DNA of 12,401 nucleotides from Acidobacteriota bacterium (GTDB lineage Bacteria > Acidobacteriota > Terriglobia > UBA7540), in contig PMYF01000626.1 of NCBI GenBank assembly GCA_003171295.1, positions 1 through 12,401 of the forward strand. Direction: 5' to 3'. Positions 8,128 through 12,401 of the stretch are shown piece by piece. A program made the translations under genes and the position numbers. The notes under the pieces are model-generated. The model saw only the letters and a program-made list of their open reading frames with translations, was not told the origin of the DNA and ran no database searches. The first letter of the stretch is position 1. Each line of letters opens with the position of its first letter.

Positions 8128-8486
8128 TTTTCGTCGGTAATAAGTTAATCTCGGCGAAGTTGGGTTGTGTCGCAGAAAACACTCTGATTCCGCGGGTACA
8201 GGGAGTTGGGTCTATGCGAGAGCGTCGATCCTAGGGTGCTCTGGGAGCTGATTTTCTCGATATAGCCGCCCAACGACCGCCCAGGAACGACAGTAAATTC
8301 GTTCAGGAGATGCCCAAAATCGCTGACGCGTTCCGCCCGCGCAGAGGATGAAATTGCAGAGATTCTTGCTTAAACTGGTCCGCAAAACGCTGTCCTCCTT
8401 CTTTGGCAGAAGTGTTTCTCTCAAAAATACTTATGCCAGAGAGAGACAGCCTTTTTCGATTTTCCCTGAGAAATGCGGGCCAACGA

Positions 8487-9269
8487 CTAGAGCGAAGTCC
8501 AGCCACCGTCGACCATAAGATTGATCCCTGTGACGTACTCCGAAGCATCCGATGCGAGGAAGACTATGGCTCCCTTGATATCCTCGTGACCCAACATGCG
8601 CCCAAGAGGCACGCGCTCTCGATATTTCTCAACAAACGGTTCGGGCTGATTGTCAAAATACCCTCCTGGAGAAATGCAGTTTGCCCTCACTCCCTGCCTC
8701 CCGTAATAGTTGGCAAGGTATCGTGTGAAGTTGACCATGCCGGCTTTGACGAAGTTGTAATGCGGCGGCTGCAACATAGACGTCCCAAGGTAGAGTGTCG
8801 GGTCGTTGGCCACGACGCCGTAGATGCTCGATATATTGATGATCGATCCCTTTCCTTGGTGGACCATGTCACCCAAAAAGCTCTTGCAGATGACAAAGAG
8901 GCCGACCATGTCTCCCCTGGCGCTGTGGATCCAGTCATTCACCGTTTGCGTCTCGAGCCCTCCCCCCACGCGCGCCACAGCACTGTTCACCAGAACATCC
9001 AGGCGGCCGAATGTTGTCAGGACCTGTTCGTGCAACCGGTGGATCGACTCCGGCTCGGTAATATCAACGGCCATGCCAAGAACGTCGTATCCCCTCCCTC
9101 GCAGCTCTTTCGCAAAATTCAGGTTTCTATCGAGAGACCGGGATGCGACAACGACTGTAGCACCAGCCTCCGCCAGTGCCTCAGAGATGCTGCTGCCGAA
9201 GAGGGGGCCAGATCCTCCGGTTACCAAGGCGATGCGCCCAGCCAGTGAGAATCCCTGTAGTATCCCCAT
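8487..9269 (-). CDS. SDR-family NAD(P)-dependent oxidoreductase
   Basis: This 260-residue classical short-chain dehydrogenase is full length for the family. The cofactor loop is TGGSGPLFG at 17-25, one residue longer than the usual TGxxxGxG. VDIT at 68-71 and NSA at 95-97 correspond to the conserved D and NAG-type positions. The catalytic set is Ser147/148 (NISS), Tyr171 and Lys175 (YNFVK). The gap from Ser to Tyr is about 23 residues, longer than the usual 12-13, because of an inserted loop (about 150-168); some sugar-type SDRs share this. It ends in the usual VDGGW. It probably interconverts a sugar or sugar-acid alcohol and ketone in the cytoplasm. It lies 79 nt after the aldo/keto reductase on the same strand and is probably co-transcribed. 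The ribosome site is weak. Confidence 0.92.
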   Translation of the reverse strand: MGILQGFSLAGRIALVTGGSGPLFGSSISEALAEAGATVVVASRSLDRNLNFAKELRGRGYDVLGMAVDITEPESIHRLHEQVLTTFGRLDVLVNSAVARVGGGLETQTVNDWIHSARGDMVGLFVICKSFLGDMVHQGKGSIINISSIYGVVANDPTLYLGTSMLQPPHYNFVKAGMVNFTRYLANYYGRQGVRANCISPGGYFDNQPEPFVEKYRERVPLGRMLGHEDIKGAIVFLASDASEYVTGINLMVDGGWTSL

Positions 9270-9348
9270 TGAACCACCCGTTGAATGGACTGAAGAAGAG
9301 CTCTCCAGAGCGCCCCATGAGACGCGCTGCGAACTCCAGACAGCGTGA

Positions 9349-10293
9349 TCAAATCAAGTCTTGCCAGTTCTGCGGATCCAGAAGCCGCTCATCCTGCACG
9401 GAGACTTGGCAAAGCCGATAAACCTGTTCTGGTGGAAGAGTGCCCTTCTCCGCATCGGCAATATCAGACTCGAGTTCGTGCACCGATCGAACGCCAATAA
9501 TGACTGACGAAACGCCGTCAAAGGATAAGCAAAAACGGAGTGCCATTTCTGAAAGGTTCTGCACAGTGCGTCGCGACTGCGAAAAAATTCTAAGGGCAGC
9601 TTCCCGGACAGGCGCCAGCCGCTCCGGGACGAAGTCCACGTCGCTCGCAAGAACTCCCCGCAGAAACGCAGACCGCACCAGAATTCCTACACCGCGCTGG
9701 ATGGCCTTAGGGAAAACACGCTGAATAACCCTGCGATCCAGGACATTAAAAGGCACTTGCAAGGTGTCGAAGCGGGGATTCTCGAGTACCGTCAGGGGAA
9801 CTTCTTCGCCGTAGCAACTTGCGCCAAAGAAGCGGATCTTCCCGGCCTGCCGTGCGTCTTCTAGCGCGCGCAAGACCTCGTCCTTGCTCGGGGTAGCGAG
9901 TGTCGTGTTGTGAATTTGCATCAGATCGATCGTTTCGAGTTGCAAGGCTCTGAGACTGGCTTCTATGGAACCCAGGATGGCTTCACGAATCTGTTTCGAT
10001 CCGACGTTCTCGTCATCATCCGGAATTCCCACTTTGCTCGCTATCACAACACCCGCTGGCCGCGATTTCAGTGCCTTGCCAATCAGTTCTTCGCTCGTGC
10101 CGTACGCCCGAGCTGAATCAATCAGATTTATACCGAGATCCAAAGCGCGATGGACGATTCGGATGGCCTCCTGCGGGTTCGGCCGCCGATAATGCTCGGA
10201 GCCCCGAAAGCCGTAGTCCATACCAAGCTCTACGGTACCGAGAGCGACCCCCGAAACGCGCAGTCCCGTGCTCCCGAGTTGCCGATATTCCAA
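9349..10293 (-). CDS. Aldo/keto reductase
   Basis: This 314-residue protein has the normal AKR length. It opens with the family's usual MEYRQLGSTGLRVS and carries the catalytic tetrad Asp59, Tyr64 (RAYG), Lys87 (ASKVG) and His128 (QIHN). A C-terminal SSVIIGVRSVHELESDI matches the NADPH-binding region. It should reduce an aldehyde or ketone, or oxidise an aldose, in the cytoplasm. The start codon is TTG at 10293, chosen because AGGAGGT lies four bases before it and the N-terminus matches the family exactly there. It is followed 79 nt later by the SDR gene; together they could act on successive sugar intermediates. Exact substrate unknown. Confidence 0.93.
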   Translation of the reverse strand: MEYRQLGSTGLRVSGVALGTVELGMDYGFRGSEHYRRPNPQEAIRIVHRALDLGINLIDSARAYGTSEELIGKALKSRPAGVVIASKVGIPDDDENVGSKQIREAILGSIEASLRALQLETIDLMQIHNTTLATPSKDEVLRALEDARQAGKIRFFGASCYGEEVPLTVLENPRFDTLQVPFNVLDRRVIQRVFPKAIQRGVGILVRSAFLRGVLASDVDFVPERLAPVREAALRIFSQSRRTVQNLSEMALRFCLSFDGVSSVIIGVRSVHELESDIADAEKGTLPPEQVYRLCQVSVQDERLLDPQNWQDLI

Positions 10294-10297
10294 TCAG

Positions 10298-10304
10298 ACC
10301 TCCT
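10298..10304 (-). promoter_or_regulatory. Ribosome binding site that fixes a TTG start for the aldo/keto reductase
   Basis: AGGAGGT on the minus strand ends four bases before the TTG at 10293-10291. No in-frame ATG upstream gives a better family match, so this site decides the unusual start codon. Confidence 0.8.
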
Positions 10305-10321
10305 GTAGTGTACTTTGAATG

Positions 10322-10374
10322 ATACCTTGCCAACCGTACTCATAGGCCGGGAAACAAGGGCCGGAGCAAGGTAT
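10322..10374. promoter_or_regulatory. 9-bp inverted repeat upstream of the aldo/keto reductase
   Basis: ATACCTTGC (10322-10330) and its exact reverse complement GCAAGGTAT (10366-10374) flank a 35-nt spacer that itself contains two GGCCGG copies. It lies 29-81 nt before the TTG start, in the only sizeable gap between the TPR gene and the AKR/SDR pair. It could be a two-site operator for a dimeric repressor or the base of an mRNA leader stem. No regulator gene is present in the window. Confidence 0.4.
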
Positions 10375-10383
10375 TCGTGCAAT

Positions 10384-10401
10384 CGGCCGCAACGCGGGCC
10401 G
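10384..10401 (-). terminator. GC-rich hairpin after the TPR gene
   Basis: CGGCCGC and GCGGGCCG pair around an AAC loop with one bulged G, starting about 42 nt past the TPR stop codon. There is no T-run after it, so terminator function is only a guess. It overlaps the region where the AKR/SDR transcript would need its promoter. Confidence 0.3.
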
Positions 10402-10443
10402 CGCTCGCCCAAGACTTCCAAGCCCCAAGTGGGCCAGTCTAGC

Positions 10444-11799
10444 TCACCGATTGTCCTCTGGCGAGCCCTCGCCTCCCAGGACCTTCAGGAAGACGTTGCG
10501 AAGGATTTCAGTCTCACGATTGGCCTTGTCTTCCTTGAATCCTTCGAACCGGCGCTGCGCCTGTTGGGCCTCGGCGTGCCGCCCGGCCTGATCGTAAAGT
10601 GGCACCAGGCGATACCAAGCTTCCGCAAAGCTCGGGTCCAGGTTTACCGCTTTTTCGAGATCGGCCAAGGCAGTCTCCTGGTCGCCCATCCTCTGGTGTA
10701 CCTTACTGAAGGCCAAATAACACAGGCTGCACCTGGGGATCTCTCGTACTGCGAGCCTAAGGTCGTTCAGGATGCCGCCGTAATCTTTGGACTGCAGTTT
10801 CAGGAGCGCAACAGCGTGCAGATAGTAGAGGTACGGAAAGGGGTTAGGATCGTGTAAGCCCTGGGCCGCGATCTTCTCCGCTTCTCCAATCTTTCCTCCC
10901 ATATAAAGCCCGAAGGCCATCATCACACGGGCAGGCGAGAGATCCGGCTGAACGGCGAGAAGCGCGCGGCAGGTTTCAACCGACTCGAGGCTCTGTCCTC
11001 CCAGGTACTGGGCCAGAGCGAGCCCAAGTTGGAGGTAGGGGGCATTCTTCCGAAAGCCGCTCGCCTTCCGGAAGAATTCTACAGCTTGTTGGTATTTCCA
11101 CTCGCGGATGTAAAGCAAGCCCAGGTCCAGAGCGAAGTTTTCTTCCTCCGGTGCGGCAGCAAACGCCGCGGAGAGGTCCCGTTCCGCTTGTGCGTCCTGT
11201 CCGAGGGCCATTTCGATCTTGCCGCGCATATAGGTGCGTGCCAATTCGTCTGATGGTGAGCCCCGCGGCGCCTTCTTCACGGTGGCGAGCGCTTCGGAAT
11301 ATTCCCGGAGGGCCAACTCCGCCAAGGCGAGATTGTAATAACCCTCAAACATATTGGGATAATCCTTCACGCAGCGCCCGAAGACCTGCTCTGCTTCCGT
11401 GTACAAATCGTGCCGGGCGAGATTCACGCCCGCTTGCAGTAAGGCGTCCGCGGCGAGGCCGGCCTCTGCGAGGAATTTTGGAAGCAGTTGGCGGGTAGCG
11501 TTCACATCTCCGTTCGCTAGCGCATCGTCAATGCGGTCGCCAAGAGACCCCGTGAGAGTTTGAGGGACTTCTCGATGGACGGCCTGCCCGCCGACCCGGC
11601 TTTGTCGTGCAGGCATGGACACCGGCGCTAACCACGCCGACACTTCCGGCGCAATGGCGAGCCAGAGCATGGTGAGCAGGATCCGCATGACCCTGAGCGA
11701 TACGGCAAGCTGTGGTTCGAACGGTGAAGTGTTTTTCATTACGCGGAGATTGTGCCACGCTCGGAAAGACTTTGCATCGACATATTGCTCAGAAGCCAC
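10444..11799 (-). CDS. TPR-repeat protein with N-terminal membrane or signal segment
   Basis: This 451-residue protein begins at GTG 11799, chosen because AAGGAG lies eight bases upstream. Later in-frame ATGs (residues 21 and 38) lack such a site, but Met38 would place the hydrophobic segment (about 39-57, MRILLTMLWLAIAPEVSAWL) right at the N-terminus like an ordinary signal peptide. Either way the bulk is outside the cytoplasmic membrane. Tandem TPR units cover about 115-420, for example AEQVFGRCVKDYPNMFEGYYNLALAE (start near 136) and TALADLEKAVNLDPSFAEAWYRL (376-398). A CSLC pair occurs at 357-360. TPR proteins are scaffolds for protein contacts; many Acidobacteriota encode periplasmic ones. 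The partner is unknown. The gene starts about 25 nt after the end of the broken aldolase gene, suggesting one former transcription unit. Confidence 0.85.
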   Translation of the reverse strand: MASEQYVDAKSFRAWHNLRVMKNTSPFEPQLAVSLRVMRILLTMLWLAIAPEVSAWLAPVSMPARQSRVGGQAVHREVPQTLTGSLGDRIDDALANGDVNATRQLLPKFLAEAGLAADALLQAGVNLARHDLYTEAEQVFGRCVKDYPNMFEGYYNLALAELALREYSEALATVKKAPRGSPSDELARTYMRGKIEMALGQDAQAERDLSAAFAAAPEEENFALDLGLLYIREWKYQQAVEFFRKASGFRKNAPYLQLGLALAQYLGGQSLESVETCRALLAVQPDLSPARVMMAFGLYMGGKIGEAEKIAAQGLHDPNPFPYLYYLHAVALLKLQSKDYGGILNDLRLAVREIPRCSLCYLAFSKVHQRMGDQETALADLEKAVNLDPSFAEAWYRLVPLYDQAGRHAEAQQAQRRFEGFKEDKANRETEILRNVFLKVLGGEGSPEDNR

Positions 11800-11807
11800 A
11801 GCCCAAG

Positions 11808-11813
11808 CTCCTT
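11808..11813 (-). promoter_or_regulatory. Ribosome binding site favouring the GTG start of the TPR gene
   Basis: AAGGAG on the minus strand is eight bases before GTG 11799. It lies between the ancestral stop of the aldolase pseudogene (11825-11827) and the TPR start. Confidence 0.6.
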
Positions 11814-11824
11814 CGTTGATTAGC

Positions 11825-12401
11825 TCAAAACGACTGTCGCGCGCCGGATTCTGCCTGACAAACCTCGCACGCGACCAGGACCTCTTTCACACGCTCGGGC
11901 ATACTGGGAAGGAGCGGGGGCGCAGCTCGTCGCATTGCAGGATACCAAGATGCTTGAAGAGAGCTTTGGTGGTCGAGATTTCGTCGCCGGCTCCGAAGAG
12001 ATGGATGAACGGTAGAATCTGTTCCGAGAAGTGTCGCAGCGCCGTCTTGGAATCCCCCTGCTGGATCACGCGAGCCACTTTCTGAAAGGCGGCGGGGAAG
12101 ACCGCTGGAGCGATGATCATGCTGCCGTCGACGCCCGGCAGCAAACTGCGAAAGGCTACCACGTCGTCGCCAAAGAACACCGCGACGTCTCGGTTCTGCT
12201 TAAGCGCGGTGATCATCTCCAGATTATGGTCTGTTTGCCCCCCGCGTCTTGGCGATGAAGGTGTCGGTCCTGCCAAGCGCGGTCAAGCACTTTCGGGGCC
12301 TCACCAGGCTTCTGTGATTGCGCAAAGCGTTCAATGCAGGACCTGAATTGAGTGTACTCTGTCAAGGAGAGAGCGAAGACCCTGATCCCTTGATAACTGA
12401 G
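11825..12401 (-). pseudogene. Frame-broken DHDPS-family (DapA/NanA-like) aldolase or lyase, entering from the right edge
   Basis: The C-terminal third of a DHDPS-family protein is readable but split between frames. One frame (about 12252 to 11918) gives GGQTDHNLEMITALKQ, FFGDDVVAFRSLLPGVDGSM and a helical ISTTKALFKHLGILQCDELR. At a run of five C (plus-strand G5 at 11916-11920) the frame must shift by one base to continue with the family's RPPLLP tail, MPERVKEVLVAC, ending at TGA 11825-11827. A second break lies near 12244-12258, beside where the Schiff-base lysine (FIAK then GG) should be. Beyond that, towards the edge, another frame stays open to 12401 but does not clearly match the family, so the N-terminal side may also be rearranged. 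Family members cleave or form 2-oxo acids such as KDG-type sugar acids or N-acetylneuraminate. A C6 run and longer G7 runs in neighbouring intact genes are read correctly, which argues against sequencing error, though it does not exclude it. Confidence 0.65.

Larger units (their letters stand above)
7309..8486. other. 1.2-kb region without a confident gene, upstream of the receptor
   Basis: This stretch separates the SDR gene from the receptor and is far longer than the other gaps in the window. It holds two weak minus-strand ORFs (7445-7864 and 7936-8127, listed separately), a perfect 10-bp palindrome GGTGGCCACC (7914-7923), a 6-bp hairpin CTCAGG/CCTGAG (7935-7952) and a leader hairpin with AACG/CGTT and CCTC/GAGG arms (7395-7417), about 90 nt before the receptor ATG. 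At 8128-8486 all minus frames are short and unrecognised, although one frame is open for about 80 codons without a usable start. No tRNA, transposase or clear sigma-70 promoter was seen. It may be a long regulatory leader, a region of gene decay, or both. Confidence 0.5.

Noticed and set aside
8212..8424. 70-codon minus-strand frame with a good ribosome-site-like AAGGAGG inside it
   Set aside because: Only TTG starts are available, the product has no recognisable pattern and another frame in the same stretch is equally open, so coding cannot be supported.
8417..8446. TCTCTC/GAGAGA inverted repeat after the SDR stop
   Set aside because: The arms are simple dinucleotide repeats with a 16-nt loop and no T-run at the correct side; chance is likely.
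8403..9248. Plus-strand open frame of 281 codons
   Set aside because: It is antisense to the SDR gene, whose catalytic and cofactor motifs are clear; the plus-strand product has no recognisable features.
11710..11725. GGTTCGAAC motif resembling a tRNA T-arm
   Set aside because: It lies inside the TPR gene and no acceptor, D or anticodon arms can be folded around it.

Overview
The window looks like a piece of an Acidobacteriota chromosome, probably of the Solibacter/Bryobacter type. The main clue is a very large (1305-residue) Oar-like TonB-dependent receptor with an N-terminal carboxypeptidase-regulatory-like domain, a family greatly expanded in that phylum. A Tat-exported Gfo/Idh/MocA oxidoreductase, a TPR protein and sugar-type dehydrogenases nearby fit the same picture. 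This placement is inferred from protein style, not from a marker gene.

All supported genes lie on the minus strand, so the window is transcribed from right to left. In transcription order they are: (1) a decayed dihydrodipicolinate synthase (DHDPS)-family aldolase/lyase gene entering from the right edge (12401 to 11825) with frame breaks; (2) a TPR protein with an N-terminal membrane or signal segment (11799 to 10444), starting only about 25 nt after the old end of the aldolase gene; (3) an aldo/keto reductase (10293 to 9349, TTG start) and (4) an SDR-family oxidoreductase (9269 to 8487), separated by 79 nt and probably co-transcribed; (5) about 1.2 kb with no confident gene, holding two weak small ORFs; (6) the TonB-dependent receptor (7308 to 3391); (7) a short region carrying an imperfect tandem duplication of about 100 nt of the receptor's last codons and 3' hairpin; (8) a secreted 705-residue glycoside-hydrolase-like protein (3083 to 966); (9) a Tat-signal Gfo/Idh/MocA oxidoreductase (882 to beyond position 1), 83 nt after it and probably in the same transcript.

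Taken together, the set suggests uptake and processing of a carbohydrate or plant/microbial glycoside: an outer-membrane receptor, an exported glycosidase-like enzyme, an exported NAD(P)-type sugar oxidoreductase, cytoplasmic aldose/ketose dehydrogenases (AKR and SDR), and a former sugar-acid aldolase. The substrate cannot be read from the sequence. No rRNA, tRNA, CRISPR array, insertion sequence, phage gene or toxin/defence system was found. The window reads as ordinary metabolic chromosome. Its most unusual features are the duplicated receptor tail, the frame-broken aldolase gene, the absence of the usual EKP lysine in the oxidoreductase, and the poorly explained 1.2 kb gap.
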